Shown: positions 1-8,912 of the stretch, piece after piece
Layout: every line of letters begins with the position of its first letter
How positions within the stretch are numbered: position 1 is the stretch's first letter
From: Endozoicomonas sp965232255
Lineage (GTDB): Bacteria > Pseudomonadota > Gammaproteobacteria > Pseudomonadales > Endozoicomonadaceae
NCBI GenBank assembly: GCA_965232255.1
Contig: OZ246962.1
Coordinates: 682,001 to 746,000, forward strand
DNA length: 64,000 nt
Direction of reading: 5' to 3'
The notes under the pieces: model-generated
The model's input: the letters and a program-made list of their open reading frames with translations, nothing else
What the model was told of the DNA's origin: nothing
Database searches by the model: none
Made by a program: the position numbers and the translations under genes

Positions 1-696
1 GCAGTGGTGCCGGGGCTGGTATCTACCGAAGTGGACGCAAGGCTGTCGTTTGATACCGATGCCACAGTGAAAAAGGCTCAACGCCTGATTGAGCTGTATC
101 GCTCCATGGGTGTGGATACCGCACGGGTACTGATCAAGATCGCCTCCACCTGGGAAGGCATTCGTGCTGCCGAAATTCTGGAAAAACAGGGTATTCGCTG
201 CAATCTGACTTTACTGTTTTCCTTCGCCCAGGCCAGAGCCTGTGCTGATGCCAACGTTTACCTGATCTCGCCGTTTGTTGGCCGAATTATGGACTGGTAT
301 AAGGCTAACCAGGGGGTTGACGGCTTTGCGCCAAAAGAAGATCCGGGCGTGCTCTCAGTCACCCGTATTTATAACTACTACAAGCAACACGGTTACCGGA
401 CAGTGGTCATGGGTGCGAGCTTTCGCAATATTGATGAAATTCGTCAGTTGGCCGGCTGTGACTCCCTCACCATCGCTCCGCCGCTGCTGGATGAGCTGAG
501 CCATAGTCATGAACCACTGGTGCGTCAGCTATGCCCTGTCGAGGGTGCCACCAGCCCTAAGCCAGAAGCCATCACAGAAGCCCAGTTTCGTTGGGAGCAA
601 AATAACGATGCCATGGCCACCGAGAAACTGGCCGAGGGTATTCGGTTGTTTGCCATTGACCAGGAAAAGCTCGAAGCACAACTACGCGCCCTTTGA
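1..696 (+). CDS. tal: Transaldolase, C-terminal part (cut by window start)
   Basis: Transaldolase moves a dihydroxyacetone unit between sugar phosphates in the non-oxidative pentose phosphate pathway, in the cytoplasm. The reading frame is open at base 1, so the N-terminal third lies outside the window. The visible part begins in the conserved VSTEVDARLSFD stretch. It continues through VLIKIASTWEGI, which carries the Schiff-base lysine of the TalA/TalB family, and NLTLLFSFAQA, with no frameshift. The family is about 315 residues, so the missing part is about 85 residues. A strong terminator hairpin follows at 712-747, so this is the last gene of its transcript. Confidence 0.95.
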   Translation, partial: AVVPGLVSTEVDARLSFDTDATVKKAQRLIELYRSMGVDTARVLIKIASTWEGIRAAEILEKQGIRCNLTLLFSFAQARACADANVYLISPFVGRIMDWYKANQGVDGFAPKEDPGVLSVTRIYNYYKQHGYRTVVMGASFRNIDEIRQLAGCDSLTIAPPLLDELSHSHEPLVRQLCPVEGATSPKPEAITEAQFRWEQNNDAMATEKLAEGIRLFAIDQEKLEAQLRAL

Positions 697-711
697 TACC
701 CTTTGATAAAT

Positions 712-747
712 GCCCCCTCGCCGCTCTGGCGCGGGGGGCTTCTTCTG
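712..747 (+). terminator. Rho-independent terminator after transaldolase
   Basis: GCCCCC and GGGGGGC pair around an inner CGCC/GGCG stem (712-739), followed by a pyrimidine tract CTTCTTCT. It lies 16 bases past the transaldolase stop. Confidence 0.85.
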
Positions 748-818
748 CGAAAAAATAGACTCACCCAACACAGCGCAATACCATTACCGGCATCACTCCT
801 CTGGCTTTTTTGAAAAGA

Positions 819-1157
819 ATGGGTACGCCTGTGGTTCATATGCATCAAACCTGCTGCGCTTTATTGCCTGAACTGTCTGAGCAAGACATGGGGCGGCTGG
901 CAAAGATTTTTCAGTTACTGGGCGACAGCAAACGGCTGCAACTGGTGATTGCCTGCCTGGAACAACCACAGTCGGTTTGCTGCCTGGCGGATATTTCTGG
1001 TATGTCCCAGCCGTTGACCAGTCATCATTTACGCAGTCTGCGTGAGGCCAAGATTCTCAAATCTTCCCGCCAGGGAAAGCAGATGCTGTATGAACTGGAT
1101 GACCATCATATCCGCCACGTCATTCTCGACCTGGCCAACCATGTGCAGGAACCATAG
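819..1157 (+). CDS. ArsR/SmtB-family metal-sensing repressor
   Basis: A 112-residue winged-helix repressor expected to leave DNA when it binds metal. The C-terminal helix has the SmtB/CzrA alpha-5 zinc signature D95-x-H97-x10-H108-x2-E111. There is also a cysteine pair C12-C13 near the N-terminus and C54-C55 in SVCCLA, roughly where CadC has its CVC metal site. Both alpha-5 and Cys-type sites therefore seem present, which fits Zn/Cd/Pb sensing. The frame also opens with TTG at 810 and has an ATG at 840; none has a strong Shine-Dalgarno, and 819 is my choice. The next gene is a Zn/Cd/Pb-type ATPase, its probable target. Confidence 0.88.
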   Translation: MGTPVVHMHQTCCALLPELSEQDMGRLAKIFQLLGDSKRLQLVIACLEQPQSVCCLADISGMSQPLTSHHLRSLREAKILKSSRQGKQMLYELDDHHIRHVILDLANHVQEP

Positions 1158-1260
1158 TCTTTATCTTGTCAGGCACAGAAGTACGTTTTGACTTTTCACC
1201 TATCCTCTTTTTCTGGTGCCGCTGACCATTGTGTTTACCCGGCTAAGGACAGGTATCAGC

Positions 1261-1310
1261 TTGACGCACCCAACACATAAAATTATATTTATATAAAATT
1301 TATTTTATAG
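1261..1310 (+). promoter_or_regulatory. Candidate promoter and operator of the metal ATPase
   Basis: TTGACG (1261-1266) and TATATT (1284-1289) are separated by 17 bases. The -10 lies inside an AT-only imperfect palindrome at 1281-1300 (16 of 20 positions symmetric), the kind of site SmtB-type repressors bind. Repressor binding here would cover the -10. AGGTGA at 1309-1314 is the ribosome site for the ATG at 1323. Confidence 0.5.
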
Positions 1311-1322
1311 GTGAAAAGCCAC

Positions 1323-3533
1323 ATGGGTGTTCGTACCACAGACTCCAGCCTCTGCCTGGAGTCAACCTGCCACACCACTTCGTGCTGCCAGGACCAGCAG
1401 AAGCCGCAGTCAACCGCTAACAGCGCGTCGCTCAAAGATCCCATCCAGTTAAGCTGGACCATCACCGGCATGGACTGCCCAAGTTGTGCTGCCAGTATTG
1501 AACATGCTGTGCTGGGGCTTGCTGGTGTTAGCCACGCCCGGGTCACCTTTGCCACTGAGCGGCTACTGGTCAAGGCAGAAAATTCCGGGCACATCAGCGA
1601 TGTGATTCTCAAGACCATTCAGGATCTTGGTTTTTCCGTCAAAGATGAAGAGTCCCCATCTTCAACAAATCCCACTCTCAAAAGTACCCTCAACAGTTTG
1701 CTATTGAAGTACTGGCGTATTCTGATACTGGCACTGATCACGCTGGCAGCATTTATTGCACCCTTTGACAGCAACCTGTTGTTTTACCTGGCCACGCTGT
1801 GGGGACTGTACCCAGTGGCAACCAAAGCCGTACAACTGGCTCGTAAGGGAACTCCGTTTTCCATTGAAACGCTGATGAGTATTGCCGCCATCGGCGCTCT
1901 TATTCTGGGAGAAACCGCTGAAGCTGCCATCGTGTTGCTACTGTTTATGGTTGGTGAGCAAATGGAAGCCTTCGCTGCCGGGCGCGCCAGGCAAGGTGTA
2001 CGTAAACTGATGGCTCTGACGCCGCAAACAGCCTATCGTATTGATCCTGACGGCAACAGAACCGAAGTGTCTGCCCGGCATCTAAAGCCTGGTGACATCA
2101 TTGAAATTCTGCCTGGTGGTCGCCTCCCTGTGGATGGTGAGCTATTAACACCAAACGCCAGTTTTGATGAAAGTGCCCTGACCGGAGAGTCTGTTCCCGT
2201 TGAGCGGGACCATGGCCAGAGCATTATGGCGGGCTCACTGTCTGTGGATCGGGTTGTCCGGCTAAAAGTCATTTCAGAACCGGGCGAGAGCGCGGTTGAT
2301 CGCATCATCCGTCTGATTGAAGAGGCCGAGGAGCGCAAAGCACCGGTTGAGCGTTTTATTGATGCTTTCAGCCGCTGGTATACCCCGTTGATGATGTTTC
2401 TGGCCACGCTGGTGGCGCTTATTCCTCCCCTCGCCTTTGGTGAACCCTGGACAGAGTGGGTCTACAAGGCGCTGACTCTGCTGTTGATCGCCTGCCCATG
2501 TGCACTGGTGATCTCTACGCCTGCTGCTGTTACCTCAGCATTGGCCAGAGCTGCCCGCAATGGCGCTCTGATTAAGGGCGGTGCCGCGCTGGAACTTCTC
2601 GGGTCAGTAACCACCATTGCATTCGACAAAACCGGCACGCTCAGCGAAGGCAAACCTGTCGTCACCCACATAGAACCGTTCGCGCAACCAATACAGAATG
2701 TACTACGCTACGCCGCCGCTGTTGAGGTAGGCTCAACGCATCCACTGGCCAAGGCAATCGTCAGCAACGCTGAAGTGATGGCGCTTGAATTACCAACAGC
2801 GCAACACGTTGAGGCCAAAGCCGGACTTGGCGTTCAGGGCGTCGTGGCTGACAAAATGGTTATGGTGGGTTCACCACGCCACTTGCAAGAGTGTATTGAT
2901 CCGAGTGCCCAACAAAAACTGATCGAACTGGAAGATCAGGGCAATACCATTGCAGTGGTCACGGTAGACGAACAACTGGCTGGTTTTATTGCTCTTCGAG
3001 ACAACCCGAGAACTGATGCCCACGATGCTATTGCAGCACTGAAAACCATGAATATCCGCAGTGTCATGCTCACCGGCGACAATTCCCGAGCAGCAGCGGC
3101 CATTGCTGGTCAGCTCGGCATGGAGTATCGGGCACAACTCCTGCCTGGCGATAAATCCGCCGCTATCACTAAGCTACAACACCGTGGTCGCGTAGCGATG
3201 ATCGGCGATGGCATCAACGATGCACCTGCCCTGAAAACCGCTGACATTGGTATCGCCATGGGTTCTGGTGCAGACATTGCTCTGGACACTGCCGACTGCG
3301 CCCTGACCCATAACCGGATAACAGAGCTGGCTAATCTGATTGATCTGTCCCGTGCGACCATGGCCATTATTCGCCAGAACGTGATCCTGGCCGTGGGTAG
3401 TAAGGCATTGTTTCTGGTCACCACATTGTTGGGCATGACTGGCCTCTGGGTAGCGGTACTGGCAGACACTGGTGCTACAGCCCTGGTAACCGCCAATGCC
3501 CTGCGCCTGTTGAGAAAACCAAAGCGATATTAA
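1323..3533 (+). CDS. zntA: P1B-type heavy-metal ATPase (Zn/Cd/Pb exporter, ZntA-like)
   Basis: Inner-membrane ATPase that exports divalent soft metals. A Cys/His-rich tail (CLESTCHTTSCC) precedes one HMA metal-binding domain with GMDCPSC. Later come TGES (actuator), CPCALVIST in the metal-transport helix, DKTGT with the phosphorylated aspartate near residue 435, the HP motif in STHPLAKA, and GDGINDAPAL. CPC with a DxG-like C-terminal helix (ADTGAT) is typical of the Zn/Cd/Pb subgroup rather than Cu pumps. I start at ATG 1323 because AGGTGA sits 8 bases upstream; a GTG at 1311 would add four residues but overlaps that site. The upstream ArsR/SmtB gene is the likely regulator. Confidence 0.95.
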   Translation: MGVRTTDSSLCLESTCHTTSCCQDQQKPQSTANSASLKDPIQLSWTITGMDCPSCAASIEHAVLGLAGVSHARVTFATERLLVKAENSGHISDVILKTIQDLGFSVKDEESPSSTNPTLKSTLNSLLLKYWRILILALITLAAFIAPFDSNLLFYLATLWGLYPVATKAVQLARKGTPFSIETLMSIAAIGALILGETAEAAIVLLLFMVGEQMEAFAAGRARQGVRKLMALTPQTAYRIDPDGNRTEVSARHLKPGDIIEILPGGRLPVDGELLTPNASFDESALTGESVPVERDHGQSIMAGSLSVDRVVRLKVISEPGESAVDRIIRLIEEAEERKAPVERFIDAFSRWYTPLMMFLATLVALIPPLAFGEPWTEWVYKALTLLLIACPCALVISTPAAVTSALARAARNGALIKGGAALELLGSVTTIAFDKTGTLSEGKPVVTHIEPFAQPIQNVLRYAAAVEVGSTHPLAKAIVSNAEVMALELPTAQHVEAKAGLGVQGVVADKMVMVGSPRHLQECIDPSAQQKLIELEDQGNTIAVVTVDEQLAGFIALRDNPRTDAHDAIAALKTMNIRSVMLTGDNSRAAAAIAGQLGMEYRAQLLPGDKSAAITKLQHRGRVAMIGDGINDAPALKTADIGIAMGSGADIALDTADCALTHNRITELANLIDLSRATMAIIRQNVILAVGSKALFLVTTLLGMTGLWVAVLADTGATALVTANALRLLRKPKRY

Positions 3534-3591
3534 ACCTTTAACCATTCCGGGCGACTCAGAGTGAAACCAGTTCGCCCGGAGATCGCCCACT

Positions 3592-4743
3592 GTGCCAAAG
3601 AAAAAGCGTTCCACAAAAACCCCTGTCAAGCCCGGACACCATAAGCTCCCGAATACCATTCTGGATACCGACGGTCAGAAAACTGTTGGTTTAAAAGGCG
3701 ATAAACCCACTCAGATACCCAAAAAAGCGGATCATTACGAGGTACAGCCGCAAGCTGATATCGTCGGGCAATTTGAGCTGGAAAAAGAGAAGGCTGCCCA
3801 GAAACAGACGCTGTTCGATGGCCTGCATCCCGGCGGGACCGCACCGAACGGTGCTGATTTTTCCGGGACATCGCTGGCTAATCGAGACCTGGAGCGGACA
3901 CGCTTTGCCAATAGCATGATGCGTCGCTGCAAGTTCAACAACAGCCAATTGCGCGGTGTGCACTGGAAAAACTGTGACCTGCGCGGTATCGATTGTCGTC
4001 ATGCCGATCTGCGTGACGCTATTTTCGATGGCTGCAATCTTAACGGTGCCGACCTGCGCCACGCCGACTTGAGCAATGCACGCATCATCGACAGTGACCT
4101 GTCGGCCGCCAATTTCGACGGCGCGGTGTTGGACAAAGCCATTATCGAAAACTGTGATATGGCAGCCCAAACCTTTCACAACAGCTCCTGTCGGGAGATG
4201 GGTTTGTATCATAGTCAGATCGTGCACGGCTTTTTCGACCATGCCGACTTTACCGGTGCCGTGATTCAGGATATGACCTTTCGCCACTGCACCCTCACCA
4301 GCACATCGTTCGATCATGCCAGCATTGGCAACACATCGTTCAAAGGCTGCGAGAGTTTTGCCGATGGCCCCTCGTTTGCCCATGCCAGCATTGATGGTAC
4401 TACCCTGGCCGACTGTGAATTTCAGGCCATCAATTTAAGCAATACAAAAGTAGCTAAGGGTCTGTGGGAACGAGTGGGTTTGCGCGATGCGCAACTGGAT
4501 AACACCGTTTTCAATCAAGTCAATTTCAGCGAAGGCTTTTTGACCGACTGTTTCAGCACCGAAAAAGCACCAAGCTTTAACCAATGCCACCTTAAGCACT
4601 TGGTGATTGCCCATACCGACCTGACCGATGCGGTGTTCAAAACCAGCCACTTTGCTGGAGCCATTATTCGGGATTGCGACATCCACCAGTGGCAGTTTAT
4701 CCAGACGGCACTGGACCCTGAAACCATTATCGAAAGCTCTTGA
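3592..4743 (+). CDS. Pentapeptide-repeat protein
   Basis: A 383-residue protein with a basic N-terminus (MPKKKRSTKT) and a region rich in Gln and charged residues to about residue 75. The rest is made of pentapeptide repeats of the A(D/N)LxX type (DLRGIDCRHADLRDAIF, NGADLRHADLSNARI), which fold as a right-handed quadrilateral helix. There is no signal peptide or membrane segment. Known members include DNA-mimic gyrase protectors such as Qnr and MfpA, but most have no known role, and I cannot assign one here. The start is GTG with GGAGA 9 bases upstream. It lies 58 bases after the metal ATPase on the same strand and could share its transcript. Confidence 0.88.
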   Translation: MPKKKRSTKTPVKPGHHKLPNTILDTDGQKTVGLKGDKPTQIPKKADHYEVQPQADIVGQFELEKEKAAQKQTLFDGLHPGGTAPNGADFSGTSLANRDLERTRFANSMMRRCKFNNSQLRGVHWKNCDLRGIDCRHADLRDAIFDGCNLNGADLRHADLSNARIIDSDLSAANFDGAVLDKAIIENCDMAAQTFHNSSCREMGLYHSQIVHGFFDHADFTGAVIQDMTFRHCTLTSTSFDHASIGNTSFKGCESFADGPSFAHASIDGTTLADCEFQAINLSNTKVAKGLWERVGLRDAQLDNTVFNQVNFSEGFLTDCFSTEKAPSFNQCHLKHLVIAHTDLTDAVFKTSHFAGAIIRDCDIHQWQFIQTALDPETIIESS

Positions 4744-4777
4744 AAAATTAGTGGGGGGAGCGCCTTCAACTCCCCCC
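4744..4777 (-). terminator. Terminator between converging transcripts
   Basis: A perfect 8-bp stem (GGGGGGAG at 4753-4760, CTCCCCCC at 4770-4777). On the minus strand it is followed by a run of five T (4744-4748), so it best serves the type I secretion genes. It may also stop transcription from the pentapeptide gene. Confidence 0.75.
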
Positions 4778-4890
4778 GATTAACGAACCATAGATTATCG
4801 ATGTCACAGCATTATCCAATTCTACTGACTATCCCCTCACCTTCGATCTTTCCCATCTGAATAACATCTCCACTAAGTATGGAGCGAACT

Positions 4891-6324
4891 TTAACGCTCC
4901 GTCAGTGCATTTTGTTTGGCTTTGAGAATTGGCTTGAGCAGATAAGCCATCAACGTTTTGTCGCCAGTAATGATGTCCACGTTGGTTCTCATGCCAGGAA
5001 TAATCAAAAGTGGCTTTTCTTCCGTGCCGACAGAATTACTCTTGGTTCTGATGCGCACGATATAGAAGCTTTCACCCTTTTCGTCCTTGATGGTATCCGC
5101 ACTGATGTGTTCCACTTCGCCCTCAAGACCCCCATAAATGGCAAAGTCGTAGGCGGTCAGCTTGACGATGGCGCGCATACCTTCGCGCAAAAAGCCAATG
5201 TCTTTGGGTTGAATCTGGGCTTCAATCAGCAAATTGTCTTCAAGCGGGACGATCTCCAGCAGGCTCATACCTGGCTGCACTACGCCACCGAGCGTGGTGA
5301 CGTGAATTTTTTTCACGATGCCGTCCATAGGAGAGCGCACCAGTGTGCGCTCAACCTGGTCTTCCAGGGCAATATTTGACTCATCGAGCTGATCCAAATG
5401 CACCTCGGTCTCTTTCAGCTCCTGCACAATGTCGGCACGGTATTTCTGAATGATCTCTTCGCGGCGCGCGCGGGATTCCTGGTAACTGGCGTTGAGCGTG
5501 GGGATACCAAGCTCGGTTTTGCGTTTTTGCGATTCCAGATCGTTTACCCGCTGCTTTAACTGCAACAGCTCTACTCTGGAAACAACGCCTTGCTGCGCCA
5601 AGGGAATGGTTAGCTCCAGTTCGTCATAACCGAGCTGGAAACTGGTAGTGAGGAATTTCAGTTGATCCCTGGCATTACGCAGTTCGTGGTGAGCCTGGGT
5701 AACCTGCTCACTGGCAACGTTCAGTTCAGCATTGAAACGATCAGCACGCTGACGAAAAATCTCCCGTTCACGTTTGACGTAATCCGGATAATCATTGAGC
5801 TCTTTAGGAAAGCTCAGGACCTGGCCAGAAAGCTCCGCTTTCAATCGTGCTACCTTGGCCAACTCACTGTAGTACTCGATGGCGCTCTCACGGAAGGTGG
5901 ACGAGAAGCGGGTATCATCAAGCTGCATCAATGGCTGTCCGGATCGCACCTGTTCGCCCTCCTGGATAAAAATCTTTTCCAGAATACCGCCCTCAAGATT
6001 TTGCACCACCTGCAGGCGAGAAGACGGAATAACCGTTCCAATGCCTCGCGTAATCTCATCAAGGCGAGCATAATTGGCCCAGACAATGCCGGAGAATAGC
6101 GCCAGAATCATGGTGTAAATCAACAGACGACCGCCCCTGGGGGTTTTGATCAACACGGCGACGTTGGTGTCGGAGATGTATTCCATATCTTCCGGCAGCA
6201 CTTCTGGCTCATCGCTGTTGGGCCGCGCTGAGCCCCGGTCAAGATTAAATTGCAGATCAGACCGGTCCAGCTCCGGTTGATGCGCCTCTCCTGTTGGTCG
6301 CTTTGGCTTATCGATGTGGTTCAC
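4891..6324 (-). CDS. Type I secretion periplasmic adaptor (HlyD family)
   Basis: A 477-residue membrane-fusion protein that would bridge the inner-membrane ABC transporter to an outer-membrane TolC-type channel. A cytoplasmic N-terminal segment is followed by one membrane helix near residues 68-85, and then a lipoyl-like half motif (VVQNLEGGILEKIFIQEGEQV). A long coiled coil follows, and the second lipoyl half and beta-barrel (VRSPMDGIVKKIHV) lie near the C-terminus, the order of HlyD/LapC proteins. The start is GTG with GAGAGA upstream. It lies 36 bases after the ABC gene, so the two form an operon. No TolC homologue or RTX substrate is in the window. Confidence 0.93.
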   Translation of the reverse strand: MNHIDKPKRPTGEAHQPELDRSDLQFNLDRGSARPNSDEPEVLPEDMEYISDTNVAVLIKTPRGGRLLIYTMILALFSGIVWANYARLDEITRGIGTVIPSSRLQVVQNLEGGILEKIFIQEGEQVRSGQPLMQLDDTRFSSTFRESAIEYYSELAKVARLKAELSGQVLSFPKELNDYPDYVKREREIFRQRADRFNAELNVASEQVTQAHHELRNARDQLKFLTTSFQLGYDELELTIPLAQQGVVSRVELLQLKQRVNDLESQKRKTELGIPTLNASYQESRARREEIIQKYRADIVQELKETEVHLDQLDESNIALEDQVERTLVRSPMDGIVKKIHVTTLGGVVQPGMSLLEIVPLEDNLLIEAQIQPKDIGFLREGMRAIVKLTAYDFAIYGGLEGEVEHISADTIKDEKGESFYIVRIRTKSNSVGTEEKPLLIIPGMRTNVDIITGDKTLMAYLLKPILKAKQNALTER

Positions 6325-6360
6325 AGGCGTCTCTCTTTAATTGTTGATATCCCTGTCGGC

Positions 6361-8529
6361 TTAGCCAATTTTCAGCTTTCCTTGCTTGAGTGCTGCATGT
6401 ACCTGATCTTTCGGGCCGTCGGCAACAATACGGCCGCTGTCAACAACAATTAATCGGTCCACCAAATCCAGCATTGAAGCTTTGTGCGTGACCAAGACTA
6501 ATGTCTTATCCTGAAATCGGCTTTTCAGCTGCTCTTTCATACGCAGCTCGGTGGTGTTGTCCATGGAGCTTGAGGGTTCGTCCATCACCAGAATGGGTGG
6601 GGTCATCAGTAGGGCGCGAGCCAGAGCAATGCTCTGACGCTGACCGCCAGAGAGATTTTGTCCGCGCTCACCAACGATCATGTCAAAGCCGTTTGGGTGT
6701 TTGTTGGCAAACTCGGTCACGCCAGCAATCTCCGCCGCCCTGAGCAACTGGTCATCGTCCACATGGCTGGCACCAAGAGTGATGTTGTCGCGGATGGAGC
6801 CGTAAAACAGAGTGATGTCCTGACTGACGCAACCGATGCTGGAACGCAGATCAGTGGGATTAATCTGACGCAAATCGATGCCATCAATACGAACAGCACC
6901 GTCATCAGGCTCATAAAGACCAAGGATCAGCTTCTCAATGGTGGTCTTGCCTGAACCAATGCGACCGATAATGGCCACTTTTTCCCCAGCCTTGATCTTC
7001 AGGCTGACCTCTCTCAATGCCTGAATCTCCTGGTTGGGATAGGCAAAGTTGACCCCATCAAACTCAATAGCGCCTTGCAAGTCAGGTCGATTAACGTAGT
7101 CCCGGTCCTCATGGCGTTCGGAGGGCATTTCCATGACCTGATTGAGGCCATCAAGTGCTGATTTTGACTGATTGTAACGGGTAGCCAGACCAGCAATCTG
7201 CGCCATCGGTGCCAGGCAGCGGCCAGAGAGCATCACCGAGGCAATCAGTCCACCCATGCTCAGCTCTCCGGCAGCAATCAGGTATACCCCCATGATCACC
7301 ATACCAATATTGGCTACTTGCTGAACGTAGGCACTGAAACTGGTGGCAGAAGCGGTGAGCAGTTTGGTTTTAATGCTCCAGGTGGCAATATGACTGACGG
7401 ACTTTTCCCACTTGTACTGGACATCACTCTCGGCCTGAGAAATTTTTAGCGCTTCCATACCCGTCAGGCTTTCGATCAGCGTCGCGTGTTTTTGCTGGTT
7501 GGAACGGAGGGTTTTATCAATGGACTGCTTCAGGGGCTCCTGAATAAAGAAGCTATAAAGGGCAATAGTCAGCATAGCCACCAGCGGGATAATAGCCACT
7601 GGACCGCCAAGCATAAAAATGACGAAAAGAATGATGCAGGTGAAGGGCAAATCCACCAGGGCGGTGATGGTGGATGAGGTAATGAAGTCGCGAATGCTTT
7701 CGAAGTCTTGCAGGTTTTTGGCAAAGGAACCGACCGAGACCGGTTTGGCTTTCATACTCAGGCCGAGCACCTTTTCCATAATGGTGGATGAGAGCAGAAT
7801 ATCGGATTTTTTACCGGCCAGATCGATAAAATAACTACGCACCATCTTCAGGACAAAATCAAAACTGAAAACGATAAATGCTCCCAACGCCAGCACCCAT
7901 AGGGTATCAAATGCCTGGTTGGGAACCACCCGGTCATAAACATTCATAACAAACAGCGGGCTGGCCACGACGAAAATGTTGATCAGTAACGAGGCCAATA
8001 ACACATCGCGATAGATGCGCCAGGAGCCAAGAATAGTGCCCCAAAACCAGTGTCTTGATTTAACAGTCAGCGTTTGCGGTGTTCTGCGATCGTAACGGTG
8101 TTTTTCGCGAACATAGATGACATAACCGCTGTACATTTGCGTCAGCTCATCAATGCTGAGTGTCTTGGTGCCTTCACCCGCCTCTGGCACTATGATTTTC
8201 ACCGTGCCGGCGCCATGATCAATTTCCGTCAACACACAGGCTTTGCGTTTGTTGAGCAGCAACACCGCAGGCACCACCAACGAGGAAATTTCAGATATGG
8301 CGCGCTTGTGCACTCTACAGGCCAGGCCGACGCGCTCAGAAGCCCTGATAAAAACTTCTGCCGTAAACTGGCCATTCTCAAGGGGCATCCCCGATTTCAA
8401 TGATTCCCGGGAGTAAGGGTTACCATAATAACGGGTTAGCAGGGCAAGACATTCAAGAAGATCATCGCGACTGGCTGGTTGTTCCTCAGGAATATCCCAG
8501 CCGTCATGCACAGTACTGGATTGGTTCAT
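6361..8529 (-). CDS. Type I secretion ABC permease/ATPase (LapB/HlyB class)
   Basis: A 722-residue half transporter that powers secretion of large, usually RTX-type, proteins. The N-terminal 130 residues resemble a C39 peptidase fold but lack the catalytic cysteine (the equivalent stretch reads LLECLALLTRYYG), so it is a C39-like docking domain as in HlyB and LapB. Five to six membrane helices lie between about residues 170 and 440. The nucleotide-binding domain has Walker A GRIGSGKTT, signature LSGGQRQS and Walker B ILVMDEPSS. The absence of a protease argues against bacteriocin export. First gene of a two-gene minus-strand operon with the HlyD-family adaptor; its own promoter must lie in 8530-8912. 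Confidence 0.93.
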   Translation of the reverse strand: MNQSSTVHDGWDIPEEQPASRDDLLECLALLTRYYGNPYSRESLKSGMPLENGQFTAEVFIRASERVGLACRVHKRAISEISSLVVPAVLLLNKRKACVLTEIDHGAGTVKIIVPEAGEGTKTLSIDELTQMYSGYVIYVREKHRYDRRTPQTLTVKSRHWFWGTILGSWRIYRDVLLASLLINIFVVASPLFVMNVYDRVVPNQAFDTLWVLALGAFIVFSFDFVLKMVRSYFIDLAGKKSDILLSSTIMEKVLGLSMKAKPVSVGSFAKNLQDFESIRDFITSSTITALVDLPFTCIILFVIFMLGGPVAIIPLVAMLTIALYSFFIQEPLKQSIDKTLRSNQQKHATLIESLTGMEALKISQAESDVQYKWEKSVSHIATWSIKTKLLTASATSFSAYVQQVANIGMVIMGVYLIAAGELSMGGLIASVMLSGRCLAPMAQIAGLATRYNQSKSALDGLNQVMEMPSERHEDRDYVNRPDLQGAIEFDGVNFAYPNQEIQALREVSLKIKAGEKVAIIGRIGSGKTTIEKLILGLYEPDDGAVRIDGIDLRQINPTDLRSSIGCVSQDITLFYGSIRDNITLGASHVDDDQLLRAAEIAGVTEFANKHPNGFDMIVGERGQNLSGGQRQSIALARALLMTPPILVMDEPSSSMDNTTELRMKEQLKSRFQDKTLVLVTHKASMLDLVDRLIVVDSGRIVADGPKDQVHAALKQGKLKIG

Positions 8530-8912
8530 AGCTACCTGCTAATTAATTCGTCCGTGACTTTGGTACAAGGGAAATATTTAAAAACAAACAGCGTAATTGC
8601 TTAAAATTTTCAACTAATTGTAAGTTATTTATTGAGTCTTAATGCAAAAGCGTCAAAAACAATTTTGAAAATAATTAAATACGTGCTGAAAAATAGTTGC
8701 AGACTGTTATTGATCCTCCACAACTGCACTTATCGAATTAGGCTTAAACAGTTATCGGGAAATTTCCACGCAATCGATACAAACTGGCAAAAAATGCTCT
8801 TTGACTCCATACAAACCGGTTAAAAATCATCTCCCTGCTGCGTCACAGGGAGTGTTCTTCCAGAATGTAATAACTAACCCTCGTCGTCAGCTATCAACAA
8901 TCATTACTGTCA
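8530..8912. other. Intergenic region between two minus-strand operons
   Basis: 383 bases, AT-rich near the secretion genes. It should hold the promoter of the type I secretion operon. It also holds the terminator hairpin of the FUSC gene at 8831-8852. No convincing gene is present. Confidence 0.6.
8831..8852 (-). terminator. Terminator after exporter cassette A
   Basis: CTCCCTG (8831-8837) pairs with CAGGGAG (8846-8852). On the minus strand the stem is followed by ATGATTTTTAA. It lies 60 bases past the FUSC stop. Confidence 0.65.

Noticed and set aside
3691..4383. A 230-codon frame antisense to the pentapeptide-repeat gene
   Set aside because: It reflects the periodic codon pattern of the pentapeptide repeats; no ribosome site or domain.
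8632..8823. A 63-codon plus-strand frame in the 8530-8912 gap
   Set aside because: No ribosome site and no recognisable sequence; it is AT-rich chance coding between two minus-strand operons.
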